Numbered from the stretch's first letter, positions 1-8,287 are shown. The stretch: 37,025 nucleotides of DNA from an uncultured Candidatus Saccharibacteria bacterium (GCA_934717805.1 CAKUZG010000005.1:1-37025), one strand, 5' to 3'. Numbers and translations: made by a program. Notes: a model not told the origin generated them from the sequence alone.

Positions 1-749
1 CATCGATCGATCACGACCATACCGATATCTATAAAACTGAGCAAGATTATTTCGATGCTTTTACGGAATTTGGTGCTCAGAGTGATTTTATCATTTCTTG
101 GAAAGATCAACATCCAGAAATTTTCGAAAAATTCAATAATAAAGTAATCTTATCTCAGCCTGAAGAAGAGTTAAAAATTCCTGGTCTTCACAATCGTAAA
201 AATGCAAGTCTCGTTCTTGAAGCTATCGATTATCTTGTTGAAACTCAAGATTTACAAGTTCCAGAAAATTTTTATGAAAAAACTATAGATGCATTAAATA
301 GCTTTCCAGGAACAAATCGCCGTTTCGAAAAAATAACTGAAAATATTTATTCAGATTACGGACATCACCCAAAAGAAATTCAAGCAACACTTCAATTAGC
401 GAATGAAGTAGCGAAAAATAACGGTTTTTCTGGAATTTCTTTAATCTATCAACCTCATCAAAATGTTCGCCAAGTTGAGGTACAAGACGAATATACGCCC
501 GAAATTTTCAAGTATGCAGATGAAATCATTTGGTTACCAACATATTTAAGCCGCGAAAATCCTAATTTCAAAATTCTTTCACCTGAATTTTTATCTAGAA
601 AAGTATCTGAAAAAACGATTGTTATGGATATTACAAAAAATGATTCACAATTATTAGAAAAAATTAATGAACTTAAAGATAAAAATCGACTAATTCTAGC
701 TATGAGCGCTGGTTCTCTTGATGGCTGGATTCGAAAAAGATTAAAATAA
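1..749 (+). CDS. murC: UDP-N-acetylmuramate--L-alanine ligase, 3' part
   Basis: Open from the left edge (frame begins at base 3) to TAA at 747-749; the N-terminus lies outside the window. The visible 248 residues cover the end of the central domain and the C-terminal domain of a Mur ligase. The hallmark DYGHHPKEIQATL sits near residue 120, preceded by FPGTNRRFEKI, as in MurC (family: FxGTxRRF then DDYGHHPTEIxATL). NRKNASLVLEAI near residue 64 matches the GxHNxxNxxAA loop. MurC adds L-Ala to UDP-MurNAc, the first peptide-stem step of peptidoglycan synthesis, in the cytoplasm. Mpl, the related recycling ligase, is less likely because it usually has DDFAHHP. An intrinsic terminator follows within 10 nt. 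Confidence 0.85.
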   Translation, partial: SIDHDHTDIYKTEQDYFDAFTEFGAQSDFIISWKDQHPEIFEKFNNKVILSQPEEELKIPGLHNRKNASLVLEAIDYLVETQDLQVPENFYEKTIDALNSFPGTNRRFEKITENIYSDYGHHPKEIQATLQLANEVAKNNGFSGISLIYQPHQNVRQVEVQDEYTPEIFKYADEIIWLPTYLSRENPNFKILSPEFLSRKVSEKTIVMDITKNDSQLLEKINELKDKNRLILAMSAGSLDGWIRKRLK

Positions 750-757
750 AATATATT

Positions 758-773
758 CCCGCAAAAAAGCGGG
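758..773 (+). terminator. Intrinsic terminator of murC
   Basis: CCCGC, six A, GCGGG, followed by a T-rich stretch, 9 nt after the murC stop. The next 24 nt form an AT-only inverted repeat leading into the converging minus-strand terminator. Confidence 0.8.
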
Positions 774-797
774 TTTATATTTTTAATAAAAATATAA

Positions 798-815
798 AAG
801 CGGATAAAACCGCTT
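798..815 (-). terminator. Terminator of the 883-1362 gene
   Basis: Read on the minus strand, AAGCGG, six-base loop, CCGCTT, then a TTATATTTTT run. It faces the murC terminator, so two transcripts converge here. Confidence 0.7.
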
Positions 816-882
816 AAAATATCAAATTAGTGCTAAAAACCAAGATTTTTCAAAATACTCTCAACCTTTTCTTAACGTCATC

Positions 883-1362
883 CTAGACTATTGATGAATT
901 ACCCGAAAGCTTATTAGCAACTATTTTCACGGATTTCTCCAAGGCTAAAGCAAGATTATTAAACAAACAAAGTGAGTAAATATTTAAATATAAATCTGAA
1001 GAATAGTCAAAGAGCGAAATTAACTCCCACCAAGCCTCCCTTATCAATCCCGAAACATCATCGTATTTGAATTCATTTCTGGAAGATATTTGAACAATTT
1101 CAATAGAAAAATCAAGAACTTTTTTTGCGCAAGAATTTAAACGTATTACTTCATTGATGATTAGAGATTCATTTTTTATAAAATTAATTTTTAAGCTTTC
1201 TACGCCCATACTATGCATATAAAGATCAGGATCAAGATTAAGCTCATTCATGATTTCTGAAAGTTTTTTAAATGCACCTAGCCATTCATCAACAGTATGT
1301 CTCTCGGACGCAAAAATAATTTTGTCTAAATAATTTATTGTAAAATCTTCATTTCTAATCAT
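883..1362 (-). CDS. Orphan hypothetical protein, 159 aa
   Basis: I do not recognise a family. The start is the ATG at 1360-1362, which has AGAGGAG seven bases upstream; an in-frame ATG 30 bases earlier has no such site. The protein is predicted mostly alpha-helical, soluble and acidic at its N-terminus, with an aromatic stretch (EAWWELISLFDY) near residue 112; there is no signal peptide or clear membrane span. It stands alone between two terminators. It contains no copy of the TTCGAA word that fills the neighbouring genes, and with its codon use this hints at recent acquisition. Existence as a gene is supported by the ribosome site and terminator; function is unknown. Confidence 0.6.
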   Translation of the reverse strand: MIRNEDFTINYLDKIIFASERHTVDEWLGAFKKLSEIMNELNLDPDLYMHSMGVESLKINFIKNESLIINEVIRLNSCAKKVLDFSIEIVQISSRNEFKYDDVSGLIREAWWELISLFDYSSDLYLNIYSLCLFNNLALALEKSVKIVANKLSGNSSIV

Positions 1363-1465
1363 TATTTCTCCTCTTACTTTATATAATATCATAAAATAGA
1401 CTAAAGCGGTATAAACTAAGTTAACTCTTGCCTCTAATCCGAGTTTTGTTCAGCAATAAAAAAAA

Positions 1466-1479
1466 CGCGCTGGCGCGCG
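1466..1479 (-). terminator. Terminator of tRNA-Leu
   Basis: Minus strand: CGCGC-GCCA-GCGCG followed by eight T, 24 nt past the tRNA 3' end. Confidence 0.8.
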
Positions 1480-1502
1480 AATATTTTTCAAAAAGTCTGG
1501 TA

Positions 1503-1589
1503 TGGTGCGCACGAGAAGACTTGAACTTCCACGAGCCGAAGCTCACTAGCCCCTCAAGCTAGCGCGTCTACCAATTCCGCCACGCGCGC
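1503..1589 (-). tRNA. tRNA-Leu (anticodon GAG)
   Basis: 87 nt cloverleaf with a long variable arm as expected for a class II tRNA. The acceptor GCGCGCG pairs with CGTGCGC (one G-U), the anticodon stem is CTAGC/GCTAG with loop TTGAGGG, and the T arm is intact. The 3' CCA is encoded (1503-1505). Confidence 0.95.
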
Positions 1590-1601
1590 AAAACCAGTCT
1601 T

Positions 1602-1630
1602 ATTATATCAAAATCAAGGAGTCTTGTAAA
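1602..1630 (-). promoter_or_regulatory. Promoter of tRNA-Leu
   Basis: TTTACA, 17 bp, TATAAT on the minus strand; the -35 lies inside the 3' end of the solute-binding protein gene. Start of transcription expected about 5 nt before the tRNA. Confidence 0.65.
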
Positions 1631-3455
1631 GAGTTTCTTTTTTAGCAGACCAATAGATTACATCCGAATATCTATCAATATCTACCACAAATTTATTTCC
1701 AGCTGAATAAGGTTGAACCGATTTTCGAAATACATAACTAACCTTTGTTTGGCCAAGACCAATTGCAGCGGAATTATTAATCCAGCGTCGTGTAAATTTT
1801 GTTAATTGAGTCTTTTTATCATCAAAAGTTTGTGCAGTACGAGCGTTTAACAGTAAATCATCCGCAATAGCATCACTATAGTTCGAAAAATTCAAACCTT
1901 TCTGACTAGCTTGTGAAGAATGCCAAAAAGGATAGATATCTGAGTCTGCACCCATATCAACTTCATAAACTAAAATTCCATAATTTCTCGGCTGAAGAAT
2001 CGTCTGAACAAAAGTACCGAGTTTATCATCTTTATCAATAATTGTAGTATTTACATCAAAACCAAGCTTCTTTAACTGTGAAGCAATTTCTTCTGCAGAT
2101 TTTTTATAATTATAAATACTTGTCGTTGAAACATTAATGGTTGCTTTTTGACCATCTTTTTCGCGAATACCTTTGGAGTTTTTTACCCAGCCAGCCTCAT
2201 CTAGCATTTTTTCAGCTTGCGCAAAATTATATTCAGGAACAGAAAGCCAATTAGTATTTATAAATTTACTCAAAGTTGGGTAATCCAAATTGTTAATATA
2301 TTCCATTTTGCTACGGATTTTATTAACATCCAACCCAGTTTGTATCGCCTTTCGAACTTTAGTATCTTTCAAAATTGGGTCGGAATTATTCATGAAAGCA
2401 TAAATTCCACGATTAACACTAATCTCATGTGAATTCAACCCTGCTCGCTCAGAATTGCTGAAATCACTAATTTTAACACTTGGTGAAGCTACAATTTCAC
2501 CAGAAATTAACGCTTTCTTTAACCTAGCCTCATCTTGAAAAACAACAATATCAAAATTATCAATATATGGCTCACCCTTATAATAATTTTTATTCTTTAC
2601 CAATGAAACTGTAGTTTTATTACCATTAGTTTGCACTCCTTTAAAATTGAAAGGACCTGAAGTTATCGGATTATTTGAAAATGAACTTTCACGAATTTTA
2701 TCTGTCGAAACATCTTTAAGAATGTGTTCTGGAAGAATTGAGAAGTTAAAGCCATATAGAACCGATGATGAATTTGAAGGAACTTTAAATTTAATCTCAT
2801 AATCACTGGTCTTTGAAGCTTCCACATTTTTCCAAACTTTATATGCAGATGGGTTTAAATTTTGATCTTTTAGATTTTTTATAGTAAAAATAACATCATC
2901 CGCAGTGATCTTCTGACCATCCGACCAAGTAGCATTTTTTCGCATTTTTATAGTAAAATTACGGTAGTTATCACTAGTCTCAACATTCTCTGCCAAGTCA
3001 CCTTTTAGCGAACCATCACTATCTATACTATACAATCTAGAAAAAGCAAGCCGCTCAAAAGATTTTTCTGCATCAGTCGTAGCGAAAATCGGGTTCAAAG
3101 ATTTAACCTCGCCAAGAATTCCTTCAGAATATGTTCCACCTCTAGAAAAAACTTCTTCAGAAAAATTGCGATCACTCAACCATCTAAATAATCCAATTGT
3201 TGAAATCAATAAAGCCATCACACAAATCCAAATAATAATCGGTTTTCGAACATTTGAAAGATTCTCGAAACGACCAAAGAACATTTTTTTAGTATGTGAA
3301 ATAACAGCCTTTTCGGCAATATCAGCCTTTTCCAAAAAAGATAATTTTCTATTATCTATGGCTTGAATCGAACGAGTTTTTGAAGTCTTACCTCTATTTT
3401 TTTGAGACGCACCAGAAACTCGCTTAACTTTTTTTGGGTTTTTTTTAAAATCCAT
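1614..3455 (-). CDS. ABC transporter solute-binding protein, family 5 (OppA-like)
   Basis: 613 aa. Residues 1-70 are a basic, Lys/Arg-rich tail; one membrane span lies at about 72-90; residues 97-605 are an extracytoplasmic family 5 solute-binding domain (SBP_bac_5, peptides and related ligands). The typical opening 'SLNPIFATTDAEKSF...LAFSRLY' and the 'WSDGQKITADDVIFTIK' segment are clear. There is no lipobox cysteine, so the protein is probably held by its uncleaved helix rather than by lipid. The start ATG has AAGGA six bases upstream and follows secG by 8 nt, so it is the last gene of a three-gene operon. No permease or ATPase partner is nearby; the ligand is unknown, but scavenging of host-derived peptides would suit an epibiont. 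TGA stop. Confidence 0.85.
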   Translation of the reverse strand: MDFKKNPKKVKRVSGASQKNRGKTSKTRSIQAIDNRKLSFLEKADIAEKAVISHTKKMFFGRFENLSNVRKPIIIWICVMALLISTIGLFRWLSDRNFSEEVFSRGGTYSEGILGEVKSLNPIFATTDAEKSFERLAFSRLYSIDSDGSLKGDLAENVETSDNYRNFTIKMRKNATWSDGQKITADDVIFTIKNLKDQNLNPSAYKVWKNVEASKTSDYEIKFKVPSNSSSVLYGFNFSILPEHILKDVSTDKIRESSFSNNPITSGPFNFKGVQTNGNKTTVSLVKNKNYYKGEPYIDNFDIVVFQDEARLKKALISGEIVASPSVKISDFSNSERAGLNSHEISVNRGIYAFMNNSDPILKDTKVRKAIQTGLDVNKIRSKMEYINNLDYPTLSKFINTNWLSVPEYNFAQAEKMLDEAGWVKNSKGIREKDGQKATINVSTTSIYNYKKSAEEIASQLKKLGFDVNTTIIDKDDKLGTFVQTILQPRNYGILVYEVDMGADSDIYPFWHSSQASQKGLNFSNYSDAIADDLLLNARTAQTFDDKKTQLTKFTRRWINNSAAIGLGQTKVSYVFRKSVQPYSAGNKFVVDIDRYSDVIYWSAKKETLYKTP

Positions 3456-3463
3456 AAAAATCC

Positions 3464-3691
3464 TTATTTAGGCAAAAGTAAAATTGTAAGAATTGATGCT
3501 ACAAATATAAACGCAAAAAACATCGTAGCTCTAAAAATACTCTTTTCTACTCCACGTCGCTCTGTGTATAACTCACCAGAAGCGCCAAAACCAGCACCAA
3601 GAGTTGCTCCACGTTGTTGGAGTAAAATCAAAAGCATTGTCAAAATACCTGAAATAACAGTTACAAATTGCAAAATAATATCAATATTCAC
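3464..3691 (-). CDS. secG: Preprotein translocase subunit SecG
   Basis: 75 aa, the usual SecG length. Two membrane spans (about 5-24 and 52-72) flank the conserved LLQQRGATLGAGFGAS loop and the TERRGVEKSIFRAT segment. SecG is the small accessory subunit of the SecYEG channel. Start codon is GTG; its G is the last base of the TAG stop of the upstream gene (one-base overlap), and AAGGAG lies eight bases upstream, so translation is probably coupled. It sits between the YvlD-like gene and the solute-binding protein, whose N-terminal helix would be inserted through this channel. Confidence 0.9.
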   Translation of the reverse strand: MNIDIILQFVTVISGILTMLLILLQQRGATLGAGFGASGELYTERRGVEKSIFRATMFFAFIFVASILTILLLPK

Positions 3692-4062
3692 TATAAAATC
3701 TCCTTTTCTTTATCGATTCCGAAAAATTGGCTTAAACTATAATTCAACAAACTTATCGCTGCACCAACTATAACAGAGTTCCAAAATCCCATAGAAATAT
3801 TTGGTGCTAAAACCATTGAAATCCATACAATTAAGCCATTTACGATTAGCGTAAAAAAGCCAAATGTTATAATAATCATTGGTAATGATAAGATTGTAAG
3901 AATAGTTTTTAGCGAACTATTAACGACTGAAAAAATTAAACCAGCTAAAAAGAAAGTTCCTGCACTATGGTTGCTTACATTTCCAAAAATTGAAACTAAA
4001 ATCCATAGCAAAAAACTGTTCAAAAACCACCGATTTATAAATGTCATCAATTGATCTTTCAC
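3691..4062 (-). CDS. YvlD/phage-holin-4 family membrane protein
   Basis: 123 aa with four predicted membrane spans (about 13-30, 34-53, 57-80, 84-110) in the pattern of family PF04020 (YvlD, 'phage holin 4'). Function in the envelope is poorly known; the holin name comes from distant similarity and there is no phage context here. Start codon GTG. A TGTTAAAAT extended -10 ends exactly six bases before it and no ribosome site is visible, so the transcript should be leaderless. First gene of the operon with secG and the solute-binding protein. Confidence 0.75.
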   Translation of the reverse strand: MKDQLMTFINRWFLNSFLLWILVSIFGNVSNHSAGTFFLAGLIFSVVNSSLKTILTILSLPMIIITFGFFTLIVNGLIVWISMVLAPNISMGFWNSVIVGAAISLLNYSLSQFFGIDKEKEIL

Positions 4063-4068
4063 ACTACT

Positions 4069-4074
4069 ATTTTA
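4069..4074 (-). promoter_or_regulatory. -10 of the yvlD-like/secG operon
   Basis: Extended -10 TGTTAAAAT on the minus strand, six bases before the GTG start. The -35 position falls in the T-run of the tRNA-Lys terminator and is weak. Confidence 0.5.
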
Positions 4075-4097
4075 ACATATTTCAACAATAAAAAAAA

Positions 4098-4109
4098 CAC
4101 CTTTTGGTG
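4098..4109 (-). terminator. Terminator of tRNA-Lys
   Basis: Minus strand CACC-AAAA-GGTG followed by eight T, 11 nt past the tRNA. It abuts the promoter of the next operon. Confidence 0.75.
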
Positions 4110-4120
4110 ATTTTTAAAAT

Positions 4121-4197
4121 TGGTGGGTCTGATGGGGTTCGAACCCATGACACCCTGCTTAAAAGGCAGGTGCTCTAACCAGCTGAGCTACAGACCC
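4121..4197 (-). tRNA. tRNA-Lys (anticodon TTT)
   Basis: 77 nt. Acceptor GGGTCTG/CAGACCC is perfect, anticodon stem CCTGC/GCAGG with loop CTTTTAA, normal D and T arms, CCA encoded. Confidence 0.97.
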
Positions 4198-4217
4198 GTA
4201 CACTAACTATATTTAAG

Positions 4218-4246
4218 AGTATATCTTATTTACCAATAAAAGTCAA
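4218..4246 (-). promoter_or_regulatory. Promoter of tRNA-Lys
   Basis: TTGACT, 17 bp, TATACT on the minus strand. The TGA inside the -35 hexamer is also the stop codon of the upstream membrane-protein gene. Confidence 0.85.
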
Positions 4247-4707
4247 GACTTTTTCTCGTTTTTCTTAAATTTGACTGGCGCAATGCTTAAAATCGAAAGC
4301 ACAACGCCAGCTAAGATTACCCAGTTCATCCAATAACCTAAAAAGATAGCTATATTTTTAGACATAGCGTCTAAAACAAAAACTTTTTCGAAATATGGTA
4401 ACAACAACAAAAATGCAAAAAATGCAGAAAATGAAGAAGAAACAATCCTAATAATCCAATTCTCTTGTTTTGGATTTTTTGTCAAAATTAACAAAGCTGG
4501 CGCTAAAATTAAGATAATTCCAACAATTCCACTTAGTGTCAATTCTGGAATTGTTAAATTTGAAGTTGTTAAAAAGTTCGTAATTTCTTTATTCCAGTAT
4601 TTATTAAGCACAACTCCAGATAAAATTACTAGGTTGAAATATCCCATTTTTCGTTGCGAAAGCGTCAAAAAAATAATCAAAATCGCAATAAATATTGTTG
4701 TTATCAT
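4243..4707 (-). CDS. Membrane protein of unknown function
   Basis: 154 aa with about four or five hydrophobic spans (roughly 1-17, 24-36, 56-76, 88-106, 120-142) and a short basic C-terminal tail. I recognise no family. The ATG is seven bases after a consensus TATAAT (4715-4720) and lacks a ribosome site, so a leaderless message is likely; the promoter lies in the 30 nt between this gene and dnaJ. No terminator separates it from dnaJ, so heat-shock read-through is also possible. Its TGA stop is part of the -35 of the tRNA-Lys promoter. Confidence 0.65.
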   Translation of the reverse strand: MITTIFIAILIIFLTLSQRKMGYFNLVILSGVVLNKYWNKEITNFLTTSNLTIPELTLSGIVGIILILAPALLILTKNPKQENWIIRIVSSSFSAFFAFLLLLPYFEKVFVLDAMSKNIAIFLGYWMNWVILAGVVLSILSIAPVKFKKNEKKS

Positions 4708-4736
4708 AATTAATATTATACTCTATTTTTCAATTT

Positions 4737-5837
4737 TCAAAACAGTGATTTTTTAGATTTTTTAAACTCTTTAAGAAGCTCTTTTTGCTTTTTCGAAAGT
4801 CGCGTTGGAGTTTCAACAATAATCGTTACAATATGTGCTCCCCGTTTATCATTTCGAAGATAAGGAACTCCGTGACCTGAAAGCTTAAAGTCAGTATGGC
4901 TTTGCGTTCCAGCCGGAACTTTCATAGTTAATAGGCCGTCAATAGTTTCAACTTCAATTTCAGCACCCAAAGCAGCATCAACCATTGAAATCTTTTCTTC
5001 ACTTAAAATTAAGCTACCCTCTCGAGTAAATTTTTTATCCGCTTTAACCCTAATATTTACATATAAATCACCGTTTTGGCCACCCTTAACAGCCTCACCA
5101 TGACCAGAAAGACGAATTGTTGCACCATCATCAATTCCCGCTGGAATTTTAAGCTTAATGGTTTGTTTCTTACGAGAGATCCCGCTTCCACCACAAACCG
5201 AACAATTTTGCTCCGGAACTTCACCGCTACCACTACATGTCGGGCAAGTTACCGTTTGTTGAATTGGCCCAAAAAGAGTTTGAGTTGCTCTAGTTTGTTG
5301 ACCACTTCCATTACAATCTGGACATTTTTTCATTCCATGGCCGGGCTCTGCGCCAGAACCTTTACAATGTTCACATTCACTATCTAGATTTAACGCGATT
5401 TCAGTTTCGGTACCAAAAATAGCTTCCTTAAAATTGAGCGTTAATTCTACTTCAACATCTCGGCCTTTTTTAGCTTGAGAACCTCGATTTTGCGAAAAAC
5501 CACCACCAAAAATTCCATCAAAAATATCGCCAAATCCACCGCCAAAATCAAAATTAACATTCTGCCCGGAAAATCCATTAAATCCTTCGAAAGGATTTCC
5601 ACCAGAAAAACCACCAGAATTTCCACCAACTCCGGCATGACCGAATTGATCATAGCGTTGACGTTTTTCTTTATCTTTCAAAACTTCGTAAGCCTCATTC
5701 ACTTCTTTAAAGGCTTTTTCGTCACCACCCTTATCTGGGTGAAGTTCAATAGCTTTTTTTCGAAAAGCTTTTTTAATTTCATCAGCACTGGCGTCTTTTT
5801 TAACACCTAAAATATCATAATAATCAGCTTTGCTCAT
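4737..5837 (-). CDS. dnaJ: Chaperone DnaJ (Hsp40)
   Basis: 366 aa, full length. J domain at 1-70 with HPD at 33-35, Gly/Phe-rich linker at about 75-120, then four zinc repeats CEHCKGSG, CPDCNGSG, CPTCSGSG and CSVCGGSG, and the C-terminal substrate-binding domains. DnaJ delivers unfolded protein to DnaK and stimulates its ATPase. It has its own CIRCE-controlled promoter: TTGCAC, 17 bp, TATAAT, with the ATG only eight bases after the -10 and no ribosome site, so the heat-shock mRNA should be leaderless. dnaK and a coiled-coil gene lie directly upstream on the same strand. Confidence 0.97.
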   Translation of the reverse strand: MSKADYYDILGVKKDASADEIKKAFRKKAIELHPDKGGDEKAFKEVNEAYEVLKDKEKRQRYDQFGHAGVGGNSGGFSGGNPFEGFNGFSGQNVNFDFGGGFGDIFDGIFGGGFSQNRGSQAKKGRDVEVELTLNFKEAIFGTETEIALNLDSECEHCKGSGAEPGHGMKKCPDCNGSGQQTRATQTLFGPIQQTVTCPTCSGSGEVPEQNCSVCGGSGISRKKQTIKLKIPAGIDDGATIRLSGHGEAVKGGQNGDLYVNIRVKADKKFTREGSLILSEEKISMVDAALGAEIEVETIDGLLTMKVPAGTQSHTDFKLSGHGVPYLRNDKRGAHIVTIIVETPTRLSKKQKELLKEFKKSKKSLF

Positions 5838-5845
5838 ATATCTAT

Positions 5846-5874
5846 ATTATATCAAATTAGCACTTAAAGTGCAA
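5846..5874 (-). promoter_or_regulatory. Promoter of dnaJ
   Basis: TTGCAC, 17 bp, TATAAT on the minus strand. The -35 and most of the spacer lie inside the CIRCE operator, so HrcA binding would block polymerase directly. Predicted transcription start is within 0-3 nt of the dnaJ ATG. Confidence 0.85.
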
Positions 5875-5883
5875 GAGTGCTAA
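5857..5883. promoter_or_regulatory. CIRCE operator of dnaJ
   Basis: TTAGCACTT-N9-GAGTGCTAA: one mismatch from the CIRCE consensus TTAGCACTC-N9-GAGTGCTAA bound by HrcA. Its right end contains the TAG stop of the upstream coiled-coil gene. Confidence 0.92.
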
Positions 5884-6224
5884 TTTTCTTCAAGTTTCGA
5901 AAGTTTAAACTCTAGACCGGAAATTTCAACGCTTAAATTGTAGCTCTGCTCACTTAAACGTTCAATTTCATAATCTGCCCTATCTAAAAAATTCCCATAA
6001 GAATGAACATCACCCATCTCTTCCGAATTAGCCTCTCGAGTAAGTTTTAAAGCTTCTTGAATCTGTGCCTGAATTTCCTCATCTTGCCGTTCGAGTTCAG
6101 AAATTTTATTTTTAATTTGCTCAATTTCTTTCTGTCTTTCTGAATTTAGATCAATTTCCGAAAACCCTTCCCAGCTATTTTGCAAATTAGCTTGATAATT
6201 TTTATTTTCATTAAAATCTTCCAT
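5880..6224 (-). CDS. Small coiled-coil protein between dnaK and dnaJ
   Basis: 114 aa, acidic, Glu/Gln/Lys-rich. Two long heptad-like stretches (about 28-62 and 78-112) predict a helical hairpin or coiled coil; there is no signal peptide or membrane span and I recognise no family. It lies between dnaK and dnaJ on the same strand but has its own promoter without CIRCE (TTGCGA, 17 bp, TAAGAT at 6231-6259), with the ATG six bases after the -10: probably leaderless. Its last codon overlaps the dnaJ CIRCE. A chaperone co-factor role is only suggested by position. Confidence 0.6.
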   Translation of the reverse strand: MEDFNENKNYQANLQNSWEGFSEIDLNSERQKEIEQIKNKISELERQDEEIQAQIQEALKLTREANSEEMGDVHSYGNFLDRADYEIERLSEQSYNLSVEISGLEFKLSKLEEN

Positions 6225-6230
6225 AAAAAT

Positions 6231-6259
6231 ATCTTATCAGATTTCAAAACAAATCGCAA
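6231..6259 (-). promoter_or_regulatory. Promoter of the coiled-coil gene
   Basis: TTGCGA, 17 bp, TAAGAT on the minus strand, -10 ending six bases before the ATG. Confidence 0.65.
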
Positions 6260-6265
6260 CAAACT

Positions 6266-6295
6266 AAAAGACGCCCGATTATTCGAACGTCTTTT
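6266..6295 (-). terminator. Terminator of dnaK
   Basis: AAAAGACG and CGTCTTTT arms, 14 nt loop with possible inner CG pairs, then a T-rich stretch; 17 nt past the dnaK stop. Confidence 0.75.
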
Positions 6296-6311
6296 AAAGA
6301 AAGAATCTTAA

Positions 6312-8192
6312 CTATTTTTTGTCGATTACTTCGCCCTCAACAGGTTCATCGTCTTTTTTGCCCGATTCTTTTGCATCTGAGGCTTCTGCGCTTTGTGCTT
6401 GATACAATTTAGCGCCAATTGGCATAATTGCATCTTGAAGATCTTTCGAAGCTTTTTCAAGTTCATCTTTATCTTCAGAATTTTGGTGTTTTTTAGCTTC
6501 TTCAACCGCTTTCGAAATCGCTTCTTCATCTTCTTTCGAAATTTTGTCTTTAAATTCACTTGGCATTTTTTCTGCCTGATAAATAGCATTTTCGAGTTGG
6601 TTTTTTGCATCAATTATCTCGCGCTTTTTCTTGTCTTCATCTGCATGAAGTTCTGCCTCTTTTTGAGCTTTTTCAATATCTTCTTTACTCATGTTTCCTG
6701 AGTTTTGAATTGTGATATTATTCTCTTTACCAGTTCCTTTATCTTTAGCGGTAACTGTTAGAATTCCGTTCGCATCGATATTGAAAGTCACTTCAATTTG
6801 TGGAATTCCACGTGGCGCTGGAGCAATTCCTGAAAGCACAAACATTCCAAGAGATTTGTTGTCAGCAGCCATTTCACGTTCACCTTGAAGCACATGAATT
6901 TCTACTTGTGGCTGGTTATCAGCATAAGTTGAGAAAACTTGTGATTTCGAAGTTGGCACAGTTGTATTTCGATCAATCATTGGAGTTCGAACACCACCAG
7001 CAGTTTCAATTCCAAGTGTCAAAGGTGTAACATCAAGAAGAAGCACATCTTTAACATCTCCAGCCAAAACACCACCTTGAATTGCAGCACCAACAGCTAC
7101 GACTTCATCAGGGTTAACACCTTGAGTTGGTTTTTTACCAAAGATTTTTTCAACTTTTTCAACTACGGCTGGCATTCGAGTCATACCACCAACCATCACA
7201 ACTTCAGCAATATCGCTAGCTTTTAGATCTGCATCTTTTAGAGCTTTTTCAACAGGATCAGCTAGTCGGTCAATTAAATCAGCAACCAATTCTTCAAGTT
7301 TTGCTCGAGTTAGAGTATACTCAAAGTGTTTTGGACCATCTTCATCAGCTGTCAAGAATGGTAAGTTCACTTCGTAAGATGTTGTTGAAGAAAGCTCTTT
7401 TTTAGCTTTTTCAGCTTCGTCCTTCAAACGTTGCATTGCAGCAGAATCATTTTTAAGATCGATTCCTTCTTCTTTTTTGAATTCATCCAAGAAATGGTTC
7501 ACAATTCGGTTGTCGAAGTCTTCACCACCGAGGTGTGTATCACCGTTTGTTGAAAGAACTTCAAACACGCCATCAGCAATATCAAGAACTGAAACATCGA
7601 ATGTTCCACCACCAAGGTCGAAAACAGCAATTTTTTCGTCTTTTTTACCGTCTAAGCCATAAGCAAGTGCAGCTGCAGTTGGTTCGTTGATGATTCGTTT
7701 TACTTCAAGACCTGCAATTTTACCAGCATCTTTCGTTGCTTGACGTTGGCTGTCATCAAAGTAAGCTGGAACAGTAATCACAGCTTCAGTAACTTTTTCG
7801 CCCAAGAAAGCTTCGGCATCAGCTTTAATTTTCGAAAGAATCATCGCTGAAACTTCTTCTGGCGTATATTCTTTGTCACCCATTTTCACAGCAACGCCGT
7901 TACCTTTTTTAACAATCTCATAAGGCATAATTCCAAGATCTTTTTGAACTTCATCGTCAGAATATTTTCGTCCAATCAAACGTTTTACGCCATAAATTGT
8001 ATTTTTTGGATTTGTTACACGTTGACGTTGAGCAACTTGACCAACCAAACGATCACCTTTTTTATTAATCGCTACAACTGATGGAGTAGTTCGATTTCCT
8101 TCCGCGTTTGTAATCACTTCTGGTTTTCCGGCAACCATGTAAGCAAAAGCACTGTTGGTTGTACCAAGGTCAATTCCGATAATTTTTCCCAT
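6312..8192 (-). CDS. dnaK: Molecular chaperone DnaK (Hsp70)
   Basis: 626 aa, full length. ATPase domain with GIDLGTTNS at 5-13, AVITVPAYFDDSQRQATKDA near 135, VFDLGGGTFDVS near 190 and the GGMTRMP loop near 334; substrate-binding domain with LLLDVTPLTLGIET; helical lid; C-terminus ends GEVIDKK. DnaK folds and holds proteins in an ATP cycle with DnaJ and GrpE, both present here. Start ATG has AAGGA seven bases upstream. The promoter carries a perfect CIRCE and an 89-nt leader with a GC-rich hairpin. Codon use looks strongly biased, with many TTCGAA words. Confidence 0.98.
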   Translation of the reverse strand: MGKIIGIDLGTTNSAFAYMVAGKPEVITNAEGNRTTPSVVAINKKGDRLVGQVAQRQRVTNPKNTIYGVKRLIGRKYSDDEVQKDLGIMPYEIVKKGNGVAVKMGDKEYTPEEVSAMILSKIKADAEAFLGEKVTEAVITVPAYFDDSQRQATKDAGKIAGLEVKRIINEPTAAALAYGLDGKKDEKIAVFDLGGGTFDVSVLDIADGVFEVLSTNGDTHLGGEDFDNRIVNHFLDEFKKEEGIDLKNDSAAMQRLKDEAEKAKKELSSTTSYEVNLPFLTADEDGPKHFEYTLTRAKLEELVADLIDRLADPVEKALKDADLKASDIAEVVMVGGMTRMPAVVEKVEKIFGKKPTQGVNPDEVVAVGAAIQGGVLAGDVKDVLLLDVTPLTLGIETAGGVRTPMIDRNTTVPTSKSQVFSTYADNQPQVEIHVLQGEREMAADNKSLGMFVLSGIAPAPRGIPQIEVTFNIDANGILTVTAKDKGTGKENNITIQNSGNMSKEDIEKAQKEAELHADEDKKKREIIDAKNQLENAIYQAEKMPSEFKDKISKEDEEAISKAVEEAKKHQNSEDKDELEKASKDLQDAIMPIGAKLYQAQSAEASDAKESGKKDDEPVEGEVIDKK

Positions 8193-8252
8193 TCTATCCT
8201 TCTTTCTTTATTAAATTATCGCTGCAATCTCTTGCGTTTATTATCTTATTTC

Positions 8253-8280
8253 TGGCGCGCCTCGTAGTTCTCTCGCGCCA
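8253..8280 (-). promoter_or_regulatory. GC-rich hairpin in the dnaK leader
   Basis: TGGCGCG and CGCGCCA form a seven-pair stem around a 14-nt loop at the very 5' end of the predicted dnaK mRNA, about 60 nt before the start codon. It does not cover the ribosome site and is not followed by a T-run, so it is not a terminator; 5' mRNA stabilisation or temperature sensing are possible roles. Confidence 0.6.
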
Positions 8281-8287
8281 TATTTAA

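Noticed and set aside
3691..4062. Prophage remnant from the holin-like gene
   Set aside because: The YvlD/holin-4 family is chromosomal in many bacteria, the neighbours are secG and a solute-binding protein, and no phage genes or attachment repeats are seen.
6393..6701. Open frame on the plus strand opposite dnaK
   Set aside because: Lies antisense to a certain gene, has no ribosome site or promoter, and its Phe-rich composition is the complement of the Lys/Glu-rich dnaK lid.
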